From the NCBI RefSeq assembly GCF_021441885.1, contig NZ_CP090439.1:1-64000 (forward strand): 64,000 nucleotides of DNA, in the 5' to 3' direction. Position 1 is the stretch's first letter. Each line of letters opens with the position of its first letter. Below the pieces are notes generated by a model. It was given only the letters and a program-made list of their open reading frames with translations. It had not been told where the DNA came from and made no database searches. This DNA comes from Vibrio maritimus. GTDB taxonomy: Bacteria; Pseudomonadota; Gammaproteobacteria; Enterobacterales; Vibrionaceae. This document shows, in pieces, positions 47,371 to 54,995 of the stretch. Made by a program: the position numbers and the translations under genes.

Positions 47371-47796
47371 TTACCCTTTCCAATTTCTTCGTTTCTCTCG
47401 GGTTCTCAGCCACAAGAAAATGTCCAAAACAACAACTAAAACTAGACATGTAAGAGCCAGCATGTTGTGACTTTGGTGTGTTAGACCAGGAATTGAAATC
47501 AAAGAATACATTGGACCAAGCTCGCCTGAGTCTGTGAAAAATATTGGGAACAGTATCAATAAAGCGTTCGAAAGCCCCCCAATATACGAATTTAATTCCC
47601 TTTCTCGGTAGTCAATCCAGTAATGAGTGACAAGGTGGAATATTGCAAGAGCGATCCAAACTGGGAAAAATCGATAGAAGAGCAACACTGTCCCCCAACC
47701 ATAGCTGGCTGTTTTTAGCGCAATCGCCACAACTAGAGCTGCAAACGCAACGTTTAGACCGTTTTCTTTAAGTAGCTTTTGCTTATTCATTCGCAT
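47371..47796 (-). CDS. Four-helix membrane protein, last gene of the cassette array
   Basis: Integral membrane protein of about 141 residues with four hydrophobic segments (about 15-33, 38-58, 72-88, 112-128) and a basic C-terminal end. Two nearby ATGs (47796, 47790) could start it; AGG lies just upstream. It begins 51 bases after attC number 5, so it sits in cassette position, but I see no attC after it, which suggests the array ends here. No recognised family. Confidence 0.6.
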   Translation of the reverse strand: MRMNKQKLLKENGLNVAFAALVVAIALKTASYGWGTVLLFYRFFPVWIALAIFHLVTHYWIDYRERELNSYIGGLSNALLILFPIFFTDSGELGPMYSLISIPGLTHQSHNMLALTCLVLVVVLDIFLWLRTREKRRNWKG

Positions 47797-47847
47797 GGAC
47801 CTAAGCTCAATAATTTTAAGCTTAGCACGCTAGATGATTGTGAATCT

Positions 47848-47971
47848 GCCTAACGCTAAGCTAGGTGCAGCGAACCGACTACTGAACCCAAGCAAGGCCA
47901 CGTAAACACTGAAGCCAATTGAGCTAAAAATGCCAAAGGTTTAGCTGTCACTCTTAAGCAATTTGTTTGGT
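47848..47971 (-). repeat. attC recombination site 5
   Basis: In cassette orientation the site starts ACCAAAC, carries the conserved TTGCTTAAGAGTGACAGC arm, and ends GTTAGGC, a perfect GTTRRRY core. Its arms pair as in attC sites 1 and 2. Confidence 0.85.
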
Positions 47972-47988
47972 GCTACGATGCTAATTCG

Positions 47989-48008
47989 TCCATAACGCAT
48001 TGCTATGC
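47989..48008 (-). repeat. Collapsed attC remnant
   Basis: Directly at the HAD gene stop, the minus strand reads CGCATAGCAATGCGTTATGG. It looks like the two ends of an attC with the middle deleted, and it is followed after about 20 bases by attC 5. Confidence 0.45.
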
Positions 48009-48713
48009 GTATTTTCCGATGATCTCAAAAAGATCATCGACTGTACGTGCTATGTAATCAGGTTTACACACCCAAGACTCTGGTACTGAGCGACTGTACG
48101 CTGCCGCCACTGCAATCACACGAGATTCTCCGCCAATTGCAGTTTGTAGGTTACGCGCAAATTTTACGTCTGCTTCATGGTCTCCTATATACATAAAACA
48201 CTGAGAGTTCGTATGACCGAAAATTGAATCAATGCATTTGAGACCACCAAGTGCGTCAGGCTTTTGGTTCCCATTGGAAACATCGTTGTAACCTACTATC
48301 GCCTTAAAAGGTGCGGCTATCGAATTGTTCTCCAGTAAGCGGCGAATATTGTTTTGCGAATTCTGCGAGCAAATACCATGAGGAAGATGAGAAAACTTTG
48401 TGACCACGTCTTTGATGCCTTCAAACAGCATTACTTCCGTTGTATTTTTTTCTTGATGCTCCGCCCACATCCCTCCAGCAGTCAACATTTCCTCATGTGT
48501 TAACCCGTAATAGTCAACGTAAAGTTCTTGCCAGTTTTTAGCACTATGGTTGGCTTCATGATACGACTCTTCGTCGCGTAAATACTTAGGCAAAAACTCT
48601 CCAGTTAAATGTGGTGCGACAACGGATAAGATAGCTTTTGTAATATCAATATTCTTAGGGACTGAGTTTACAAGAGTTCCATCATAGTCCCATAACACCG
48701 CATCTAGTTTCAT
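48003..48713 (-). CDS. HAD-family phosphatase (cassette gene)
   Basis: Cytoplasmic hydrolase of 236 residues. Motif I DYDGTLVNS gives nucleophile D9 and acid D11; motif II is in HGICSQNSQ; motif III Lys in NGNQKPDALGG; motif IV IGDHEADVKFA. A helical cap separates I and II, as in phosphoglycolate-phosphatase-like enzymes. Start ATG 48711-48713 follows GAGG. It is a complete enzyme carried in a cassette, with the stop TAG inside a collapsed attC remnant. Substrate unknown. Confidence 0.85.
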   Translation of the reverse strand: MKLDAVLWDYDGTLVNSVPKNIDITKAILSVVAPHLTGEFLPKYLRDEESYHEANHSAKNWQELYVDYYGLTHEEMLTAGGMWAEHQEKNTTEVMLFEGIKDVVTKFSHLPHGICSQNSQNNIRRLLENNSIAAPFKAIVGYNDVSNGNQKPDALGGLKCIDSIFGHTNSQCFMYIGDHEADVKFARNLQTAIGGESRVIAVAAAYSRSVPESWVCKPDYIARTVDDLFEIIGKYA

Positions 48714-48774
48714 TTTTACCTCTACACTGAAACACCAAATCTGAACGTACAATTTACTTCAAAATGGCGAATTC

Positions 48775-48896
48775 GCATAACGCATTGTTAAGGTCTGAGC
48801 AACGCAATGCCGCTGCATTCCACCTTAAACACTAAAACTCACGCGTAGCAAAAATACCACGCGTTGCGAACACTCTTAAACAGAATGTTTTACGCA
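48775..48896 (-). repeat. attC recombination site 4
   Basis: Begins with a degenerate R-box (GTAAAAC) and ends GTTATGC in cassette orientation. The inner arms GCAACGC and GCGTTGC pair. It follows the 225-residue cassette gene by two bases. Confidence 0.75.
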
Positions 48897-48898
48897 TT

Positions 48899-49576
48899 TC
48901 AAAGAACTCCGGAAGGTAAGTTTATATATTTCTTTCCCGATAGTAAGTCATCAAGTAATCCATTGGGTATCGACTCTTGATCATCAAAGCGCATGATGAA
49001 CGACAGGCTGTTTAAGTCTACCTTAGGGCGAGCATACTCTTCTTCTCCAAGTACAATCTGCATCCCAAGCATATATAGTGACGTGTCAGTATATCCAATA
49101 CCATTTGACGCATAATATGTTGTGATAATTATCGGGACTTCCCTATCTGCAATTTTCACAAAGCCGCTTTCTGGCTTTACTGATTCTAGAAAAAGCTCTT
49201 CTAAGTCAAACATAACTGCACCCATTCGTAACACCTGTCCGTCAGAGGCTATAGGTACAGGTTCACCATAGATCTTTGATGGAAAGACAACTTGCCCTTT
49301 CATAAAATGAGCGCTATCTGAAATCGGTAAAACAGACATACTGAACTTGTCCTCTCCAGAAAACACACCCTTTAGTATTAATAACCTTTCCTGCTTGTAC
49401 TGAGCTATTGCTAACTGATTAGCTTGATACGAGAAAAAAGCACTGATGCACGAGATAAATACCGCAAATATTGAAATCAATATAGGTAGAGATTGATTTT
49501 TAGCCAATTTAACAAATCGGCTTTCACTAGTTAGTCCTGTGTCTTCTTGTTCCTGAGTTTGGTCGCTCTTATTCAT
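48899..49576 (-). CDS. Single-span membrane protein (cassette gene)
   Basis: Protein of 225 residues with one transmembrane helix (residues about 30-52, LPILISIFAVFISCISAFFSY) and a larger soluble C-terminal part of mixed beta character. The start used is the ATG at 49574-49576, with AAGTGAG upstream; a GTG at 49585 is an alternative. No recognised domain. It occupies one cassette and ends next to attC 4. Confidence 0.65.
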   Translation of the reverse strand: MNKSDQTQEQEDTGLTSESRFVKLAKNQSLPILISIFAVFISCISAFFSYQANQLAIAQYKQERLLILKGVFSGEDKFSMSVLPISDSAHFMKGQVVFPSKIYGEPVPIASDGQVLRMGAVMFDLEELFLESVKPESGFVKIADREVPIIITTYYASNGIGYTDTSLYMLGMQIVLGEEEYARPKVDLNSLSFIMRFDDQESIPNGLLDDLLSGKKYINLPSGVL

Positions 49577-49611
49577 AAATCTCACTTAAAAATTGGCACT
49601 TTACTAAATGC

Positions 49612-49736
49612 GTATAACGCCCGGTTAAGTGGTGAGTGACGCATCACCGAACTAAAGTTAAACACCGTAATCGCATAAGCCAATATTGCCCCAAAAGTGC
49701 CAAGCGTTACGAATCCACTTGAACCGTTTGTTAAAT
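49612..49736 (-). repeat. attC recombination site 3
   Basis: Cassette orientation starts with ATTTAAC and ends GTTATAC. The PIN-domain gene stop TAA lies at its edge. Less conserved internally than attC 1, but the terminal cores and spacing fit. Confidence 0.7.
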
Positions 49737-50791
49737 TACTTGTACGGGAATTCATCAGCTTCATATAGAGTTAAATCACTACCATCTTCAATACTAACAT
49801 CGGTGAACTCAATAATAGCCTTATTAGTTTGATCGTAAGAAAACATAATAGAAGTATTATAAGTTTCATCAAAAGTCACTTCTGTGGTGAAGGTAGGTAT
49901 ATAAACATACTCTTTATCTACACTATCCCAAATTGCATGTTCATAGTCTTCTCCTGATATGTCAGCCGAGATATTGAACGATACTTGTAGAGAAACATAT
50001 GCATTGTGATCATCGACTTCTATGACATGGATATCATCGATGTTGATTCGATTTAACGCAACCCCTGTAACTTTAGCATAATTTCTACCTTCAAAAACAA
50101 AGCCTGAGTTCATGAACTCTTCTGATACAACCTCCTCTATCCACGATAGGTCTTTGTCAATACACTCGTGGACTACAGAAGTTAGTAGTTGTTCTGCTTG
50201 GTTATATATTTCGAGAAACTCAGAGATAGTTTTAAGGCTATGGCACTGTTCTGATGTATCGCAGTAACCGATCAAGTCCCCATCACCGCTAATGACATAA
50301 ACTTGCTGCTCATTGGCGTTAAGCCAAGCTTGTAGGCTTAATAACGATATTGCATCAGGAAACTCATCTTTTTTCTTTCCTTCACTAAATGGGAACTTAG
50401 CGTCAAAATACCTTGAAACTAACTCTTTTACACTACATTGCTCTGCATCCAGCACCTTTACATTACTTTGGAATAAAAAGGAGTTCCAGCCAGCGTGGAC
50501 TTGATCCTGTATTGACTTGTCATTGAAGCCTTTTAGAGCTTCAACAAGCTCATTTGGTACACCACTTTCAATAAATGCGAGCTCTTTAGTAAATCGTTTT
50601 TTCGAATTGATGACCTGCTCACTTTTCTCATTCAGCTTACTTTCAACTTTACCTTTAACTATCTCGGAGATATAGATATTGATTAAGGAGTATTCTCCTA
50701 GCTTTGATAGCTTTTTCAGTACACCTGAATCAAAGCGAAAGCCCTGTTGCATGAATGACTGAGTGTCTATGAATACATTCCTAGTTTTCAT
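49736..50791 (-). CDS. PIN-domain nuclease-like protein (cassette gene)
   Basis: Protein of 351 residues. The N-terminal 190 residues form a PIN/DUF4935-like nuclease domain: D9 in NVFIDTQ, E43 in YISEIV, the KKKDEFPDAISLL segment (D142, D146), and D170/D172 in VYVISGDGDLIG, which together supply the usual acidic metal site. The C-terminal 150 residues are beta-rich with many acidic and aromatic residues and resemble no domain I know. Start follows AAGGAT. PIN enzymes of this class act as RNases in toxin-antitoxin or phage-defence contexts; no antitoxin frame is visible in the same cassette. Confidence 0.7.
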   Translation of the reverse strand: MKTRNVFIDTQSFMQQGFRFDSGVLKKLSKLGEYSLINIYISEIVKGKVESKLNEKSEQVINSKKRFTKELAFIESGVPNELVEALKGFNDKSIQDQVHAGWNSFLFQSNVKVLDAEQCSVKELVSRYFDAKFPFSEGKKKDEFPDAISLLSLQAWLNANEQQVYVISGDGDLIGYCDTSEQCHSLKTISEFLEIYNQAEQLLTSVVHECIDKDLSWIEEVVSEEFMNSGFVFEGRNYAKVTGVALNRINIDDIHVIEVDDHNAYVSLQVSFNISADISGEDYEHAIWDSVDKEYVYIPTFTTEVTFDETYNTSIMFSYDQTNKAIIEFTDVSIEDGSDLTLYEADEFPYK

Positions 50792-50827
50792 AATATCCTT
50801 ACTTTATTCGTAGAAGCCTGAAAAGTA

Positions 50828-50941
50828 ATTTAACGCCTTGTTAAAAAGCAGCTAACTACCACCAACTCAAACAAGACCACCGAAATCAACCGAACCAAAA
50901 TCGCCGACTGTTAGCTGTCTGATTGAACAATTTGTTATGTG
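50828..50941 (-). repeat. attC recombination site 2
   Basis: Begins ACATAAC and ends GTTAAAT (a full GTTRRRY match) in cassette orientation. Inner arm CAGCTAAC pairs with GTTAGCTG as in attC 1. Confidence 0.85.
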
Positions 50942-51513
50942 CGAGTCAGCTCATCCCAGCAGCTTACACCTTCGATATCTACCACTACATTCTCAACTTT
51001 TCTAGCTTTGTAAAAGGGGTCTGAGCCACAAAACATTAAACCACTATAGGGTATGCCATCACGCCTGTGGTATTCAGCAGGGTAAGGATTATTCCTTCTG
51101 CTTTTTGAGTAGTGCAATTTTTCGTAGTTTGAACACTCATTTACTAAATACAGTTGTTCCATGAGTTCCAAAACTGTATCGGAAGACTTACGGCCACTTA
51201 TGAATGTAACTACATCACTTTCTCGTCCATCTGTGTACTCGCGGGTGATTAACCAAGCTTTTGTTGCTTTAAGAGTCGATTTGATTCTGTGCTTATGGCG
51301 TTGAATCCGCTTAAGCTCCTGATCTATTTTGGTTGAATCACAATGATTCTCTTCTAAAAACGATTTAGCTAATTCGAGTACTTTCCTCATAGGAATGTTT
51401 TCACGTATGGCTGTATCGAACATTGCTTTAGCCCGCTTGCTATCAAGCGGGTGAACACCGAATTCAAAGCTAATATCGGAAAAGCAACGTTTAAGCAATG
51501 TTTCAAATTTCAT
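50935..51513 (-). CDS. Hypothetical protein (cassette gene)
   Basis: Protein of 192 residues. The N-terminal half is helical and basic (KIDQELKRIQRHKHRIKSTL); the centre is KAWLITREYTDGRESDVVTFISGRKSSDTVLELMEQLY, and the C-terminal part has MFCGSDPFYKARKV and two further Cys. No recognised domain. The stop lies at the start of attC 2. Weak Shine-Dalgarno. Small size, cassette position and lack of relatives that I can name fit a defence or toxin-like function, but this is a guess. Confidence 0.6.
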   Translation of the reverse strand: MKFETLLKRCFSDISFEFGVHPLDSKRAKAMFDTAIRENIPMRKVLELAKSFLEENHCDSTKIDQELKRIQRHKHRIKSTLKATKAWLITREYTDGRESDVVTFISGRKSSDTVLELMEQLYLVNECSNYEKLHYSKSRRNNPYPAEYHRRDGIPYSGLMFCGSDPFYKARKVENVVVDIEGVSCWDELTRT

Positions 51514-51538
51514 AAGATGAACCCAACTTTTTATCTAG

Positions 51539-51664
51539 CACATAACGCCTTGCTAAGGTGCAGCTAACTGCCACGAAGCCTAAACAAAGCCACCATAATC
51601 ACTAAACCCAACCGAGCCAAAAATGCCAAAGGTTAGCTGTCACTCTTAAGCAATTTGTTATGTG
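51539..51664 (-). repeat. attC recombination site 1
   Basis: The best-preserved site. In cassette orientation it starts CACATAACAAATTGCTTAAG, has the inner arm GTGACAGCTAAC with a matching GTTAGCTGCAC, and ends CTTAGCAAGGCGTTATGTG. One extra base in the arm is the extrahelical base that orients integrase action. It matches Vibrio chromosomal-integron sites closely. Confidence 0.92.
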
Positions 51665-52224
51665 ATTCTCGCAACAATTTCCCCTATTGTAGCTTTTTGG
51701 ATAGGTTCACCAAAAGCAGGTTTGGTGACAACGAGAATATTGCCATCCAGTTCTAGCCCTTCACTTACCGCGCGGTTTACGTGGTCAAACACTCTTTCCA
51801 TTGAGCTGTTTACACAATGGAATATAACCAACTGATACTGGTAATTAACTCGTAGTTCAGATAGCTTTTCTAAGTCACTGATTAACTCACCATATGACAA
51901 ATGAGGTGTAGTTTTTACTTCAATTGCTGCAATTTGATTATCAAAATTACCGGGAGAATGAAATAGAAAATCTGGCATCCTTCTCGTTTGTAGAGGGATT
52001 ACTTCCATGATTTGCGCAACATCGTCAGTAAGGAGCGACTTTACAAGCTCTGAATGCAAAAACACGCCCTCAATTGCCCCATGCTCCCTTTCAAAGCCAT
52101 GCATCGCTACACGAATGTAATGGTATAACTCGTAACAATAGACTCGTTCAGCGAACCCAAAGTACCCGTTTCCAACCCTATTTATAGCGTACTCAAACCA
52201 GCCCAAAAATAGACGTGAATTCAT
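51658..52224 (-). CDS. PD-(D/E)XK nuclease-like protein (cassette gene)
   Basis: Protein of 188 residues. The core pattern PDFLFHSPG (D85) followed by AAIEVKTTPH (E102, K104) matches the D-x(n)-E-x-K active site of restriction-type nucleases, with Glu residues in an N-terminal helix (residues about 27-32) available as a fourth ligand. A beta-strand after the K (YQLVIFHC) fits the fold. GGAG lies seven bases before the ATG. The stop codon TAA lies inside the R-box of attC 1. It is alone, with no methyltransferase in the same cassette. Confidence 0.65.
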   Translation of the reverse strand: MNSRLFLGWFEYAINRVGNGYFGFAERVYCYELYHYIRVAMHGFEREHGAIEGVFLHSELVKSLLTDDVAQIMEVIPLQTRRMPDFLFHSPGNFDNQIAAIEVKTTPHLSYGELISDLEKLSELRVNYQYQLVIFHCVNSSMERVFDHVNRAVSEGLELDGNILVVTKPAFGEPIQKATIGEIVARIT

Positions 52225-52239
52225 TTATATGCTCCAATC

Positions 52240-52258
52240 ACATAACGAATGACATGGA
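52240..52258 (-). repeat. attC remnant at the edge of the IS
   Basis: Bases 52240-52246 give ACATAAC, the terminal core of an attC, and the preceding gene starts right after it in cassette orientation. The rest of the site is missing and is replaced by the left end of the IS110-type element. Confidence 0.65.
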
Positions 52259-52276
52259 TTCCCCCTCCCGAGGATC

Positions 52277-52294
52277 TACCACACTCTTGTGGTA
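52277..52294. repeat. Hairpin ahead of the transposase
   Basis: TACCACA and TGTGGTA form a perfect seven-base inverted repeat with a four-base loop 22 bases before the transposase ATG, probably within the left end of the IS. Confidence 0.5.
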
Positions 52295-52315
52295 CTTGTT
52301 AGAACCGGAGACACC

Positions 52316-53062
52316 ATGTCTGATTATTCGTATTTTGGCGGTATCGACTTAGCTAAGAACCACTTCAGTCTTCATATCGTTGACCAAAAAGGCAAAGTTA
52401 TTCTATATAAGTCAGTTACACGCTCTAAGTTGTTGACTACCATATCAAACCTTCCGCATATGCGTATAGGCTTGGAAGCGTGCGGTGGTGCACATTACTG
52501 GGCGAGAACTCTCAACAAGCTTGGCCACGATACACTCATAATGGCGGCTAAATATGTCGCTCCATACAGAACTAAAGGAAAGAACGACCTAAATGATGCC
52601 GTCGCGATATGTGAGGCTGTTCAACGTCCTGCGACTCGTTTTGTTCCAACAAAATCACCTGAGCAGCAGGCTATATTGTCGGTACATCGTATGCGTGAGC
52701 ACTGGGTTCGCGAACGAACAGCTATTATGAACCGCATTCGAGCTTTGCTTTCTGAGTTTGGGCTTGTTATACCCGTCGGGCGCTCGTCATTAATGAAGCA
52801 GGTTCCACTTATTCTCGAAGATGCAGAAAACGAACTGCCTCAACTGGCTAGAGTCGTCCTCCATGACGCATACGAACACCTTGATGCTCTCAACCAACGC
52901 ATTGCGGATACCGAACAGACATTCGAGTCCTTCGCTAAGATCAGCGATAACGTTCAACGCATTATGAAAGTTCGAGGGATCGGCCCTCAAACCGCGACCG
53001 CCATATTAGCCTCTATAGGTAATGGTGCTCAGTTTGATAAAAGCCGGGATTTCTCTGCCTAG
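52316..53062 (+). pseudogene. Truncated IS110/IS1111-family transposase
   Basis: Open frame of 248 residues; family members have about 330-340. The N-terminal DEDD nuclease domain is intact: D11 (FGGIDLAKNHF), E54 (GLEACGGAH), D91 and D94 (KNDLNDAVAICEA). The C-terminal domain begins (KVRGIGPQTATAILASIGNG) but stops after SRDFSA and the catalytic-Ser region is missing. GGAG lies five bases before the ATG. The left end is short and abuts an attC remnant, as in IS1111-type elements that insert in attC sites. The lost right end would have carried the bridge-RNA region of IS1111 elements. Confidence 0.85.
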
Positions 53063-53217
53063 CTCTGCTGAGCCTCCAAGCAATGCTCTTCAAGCGGTAA
53101 GTTTAGCCTAGTGAGAACAACCACACATGGGGACAAGTGCTTTGGAAAAAATGATAGAAAATAAAGGGTATTGATAGCAGCTTTGGTCTAATTACGATGT
53201 GTTTGCATTTTATTACA

Positions 53218-53254
53218 GCAAGCGAGGTATAAGAGTTGATGTAACCTCGCTTGC
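53218..53254. repeat. Inverted repeat downstream of the nitrobindin-like gene
   Basis: GCAAGCGAGGT and ACCTCGCTTGC form a perfect 11-base stem with a 15-base loop. No T-run follows on either strand, so it may be a transcript 3' structure and not a classical terminator. Confidence 0.6.
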
Positions 53255-53265
53255 ATTAGATTAGT

Positions 53266-53895
53266 TTAGTCAGTGATACGCTCTAGTACTGAGCTGTCTG
53301 TATGGGCAAACTCGCTGTCATAAATATCGAGAATGGTGGATTGTGAGTACGTCAATGTATCACCATCGATTTTAATGTTCATAGAGAAGCCAGTTGTGCT
53401 GGCATTTTCCAACATGAAGTTTGACTCAGCAATGCCTCTTTCCGACATAATCAATGTCATCTCATTTCCTGCTGCACCTTCTGCTGTTACACATGTGGTT
53501 CTTGGGACACAAAAGGAGTTATAGACGATCTGATTTTCTTGGTCATAAATAAAATAGCCACGTTGGTCGTGGAACTTACTGTCATCAGCTTTTCTAAACA
53601 CTTCTTGCTTATAGTAGAGTGCTACCAATGTTTGCTCGCTCGCATTAACAGCATCCGCAGCAACTTCAAACGTCATCGTCTCATAAAAAGGCGTGATTGC
53701 CGGTGCTCCTTTGCCTTGTTCAGTTCCATCTTGCGCTGGGGAAATATCCACTCCTCCACTCTCCACTGATTTCCAAGTACCAACAAGTTGCGCAAGTGGA
53801 CCAAAATCCATGCCATCGATAATGTTGTGGTCTGCATTTGAAGTGAACGGCACTAATGCGAGAGATGACAATGCTAATGTGATTACATTTTTCAT
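53266..53895 (-). CDS. Exported haem-binding beta-barrel (nitrobindin-like) protein
   Basis: Protein of 209 residues with a signal peptide (MKNVITLALSSLALVPFTSNA). The mature part has the nitrobindin/FABP-like pattern: a first strand with LVGTWKSVESGG, then ALYYKQEVFRK, QRGYFIYDQENQIVYNSFCVPRTTC and TGFSMNIKIDGDTLTYSQST. A late His (AHTDSSVLERI) could be the haem ligand. Family members bind haem or fatty acids; the ligand here is unproven. GGAAG precedes the ATG. It marks the return to non-cassette sequence. Confidence 0.65.
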   Translation of the reverse strand: MKNVITLALSSLALVPFTSNADHNIIDGMDFGPLAQLVGTWKSVESGGVDISPAQDGTEQGKGAPAITPFYETMTFEVAADAVNASEQTLVALYYKQEVFRKADDSKFHDQRGYFIYDQENQIVYNSFCVPRTTCVTAEGAAGNEMTLIMSERGIAESNFMLENASTTGFSMNIKIDGDTLTYSQSTILDIYDSEFAHTDSSVLERITD

Positions 53896-54406
53896 TATTG
53901 CTTCCTTTACTTTTGGGCTGTTATAAATCTTTTTATTATGCAGCTATATTAATAAACAGAAGCCGAGCGAAATTTAATCGAAATCAGTTTTCGGGGTGAT
54001 AAACAATTAATTTTGAAACAAAACATGACTATCAATAAGTTGGTTTTGCATCGTTTATGGGAAGTTCTAGGGTGGGAAAAATAGAAGGGCCTTAGTGTAG
54101 AAAACCACTGACTTAGCTGTGTTCAAAAAAGATAAATGACACATCAGAGCGTGGCAGTTGAAACGACACTATCAATTCCAGTTCGTCCGCACTCGTATTT
54201 CAAGAGTCGAGTGCAGCTACAGGAAACTAAGGAAAAATTCCGTAATTTTTCTGAAAGTCAGGGTTATACGGAGTGGCGAACATAAGTTTGGAGCACGTGG
54301 TGAGTAGATTCCTGCCTGCGCAGGAATGACGGTATGTTGGAGTTTTGGCGTGCCTGCGCAGCGGTGACGGTTCCTTGGAGAGTTGCGCGGCTAAAAGTGC
54401 GGGAAG
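53896..54406. other. Intergenic region with palindromic repeat
   Basis: This 511-base stretch has no convincing gene. It contains the promoter of the nitrobindin-like gene on its left and a REP-like palindrome at 54308-54370 on its right. The rest looks featureless. Confidence 0.5.
54308..54370. repeat. REP-like palindromic repeat, two copies
   Basis: ATTCCTGCCTGCGCAGGAAT is a near-perfect palindrome followed by GACGG. A degenerate second copy (TGCCTGCGCAGCGGTGACGG) lies 21 bases later. Such short GC-rich palindromes are common between genes in gammaproteobacteria. Confidence 0.65.
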
Positions 54407-54949
54407 CTAGAAGGTCGGTGGCGTGGCGGCGCTGATTAGTTCACATTCTACTTTGCCTTTATTGCGGAAGCGGTGAGGCTTTCTAGTTTCGAAGTAGTAT
54501 GAATCGCCTGCTTTGAGCACGCGAGTTTGGCTGCCGACGGTGATTTCTATTTCGCCACGGATGACGACACCGCCCTCTTCACCGTCGTGTTCGATGAAGT
54601 CTGTACCTGTGTCGGAGCCTGGTGGGTAGATTTCGCGGAGGATGGCGAGTTGTCGGCCTTCGCGTTTGGCGCCGACGAGCAGCATTTTGATTTTGCCGTC
54701 ACCTAAGTCTGCCATTTGTTCGGCAGTGAAGAAAATGTCATCTTTGGGTTCGACGTCTAGGGTGAAGAACTCGCCCATTGAGATTGGGATGGCATCAAGA
54801 ATTTTCTTGAGTGAACCCACTGATGGGTTCACCAAGTTTTGCTCTATTTGAGAGATCATGGAGTTGGTGACACCGCTTCGCTTGGCGAGTTCTCGTTGTG
54901 ACAAGCCGCGCATTGTGCGAATCGTTTTTAGCTGTTTCCCTACATCCAT
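54407..54949 (-). CDS. puuR: PuuR-like regulator (XRE helix-turn-helix plus cupin)
   Basis: Regulator of 180 residues. Residues about 5-60 form an XRE helix-turn-helix (LKTIRTMRGLSQRELAKRSG, SMISQIEQNLVNPSVGSLKKIL). Residues about 100-178 form a cupin (DFIEHDGEEGGVVIRGEIEITVG, DSYYFETRKPHRFRN) that binds the inducer, putrescine in E. coli PuuR. It ends the polyamine transport operon, as expected for a self-contained regulator. GGAGAG precedes the ATG. Likely acts on the divergent promoter at 61.9-62.1 kb. Confidence 0.9.
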   Translation of the reverse strand: MDVGKQLKTIRTMRGLSQRELAKRSGVTNSMISQIEQNLVNPSVGSLKKILDAIPISMGEFFTLDVEPKDDIFFTAEQMADLGDGKIKMLLVGAKREGRQLAILREIYPPGSDTGTDFIEHDGEEGGVVIRGEIEITVGSQTRVLKAGDSYYFETRKPHRFRNKGKVECELISAATPPTF

Positions 54950-54995
54950 GTCTCTCTCCCTAAATTAAGCTGTGATCTCAGCAAGTTATTTCCGT

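Larger units (their letters stand above)
47848..52258 (-). mobile_element. Cluster of attC sites lacking an integrase (CALIN)
   Basis: At least five attC sites of about 115-126 bases plus two remnants alternate with minus-strand genes, each attC following the stop of a gene, often with the stop codon inside the R-box. This is the structure of integron gene cassettes. No integron integrase or attI is readable anywhere in the window. Orientation implies that an ancestral integrase end would lie to the right, where a truncated IS110-type element now cuts the array. Confidence 0.85.

Noticed and set aside
53063..53217. Search for the rest of the IS110-type transposase in other frames
   Set aside because: No frame after the stop continues the family sequence, so this is truncation and not a simple frameshift.
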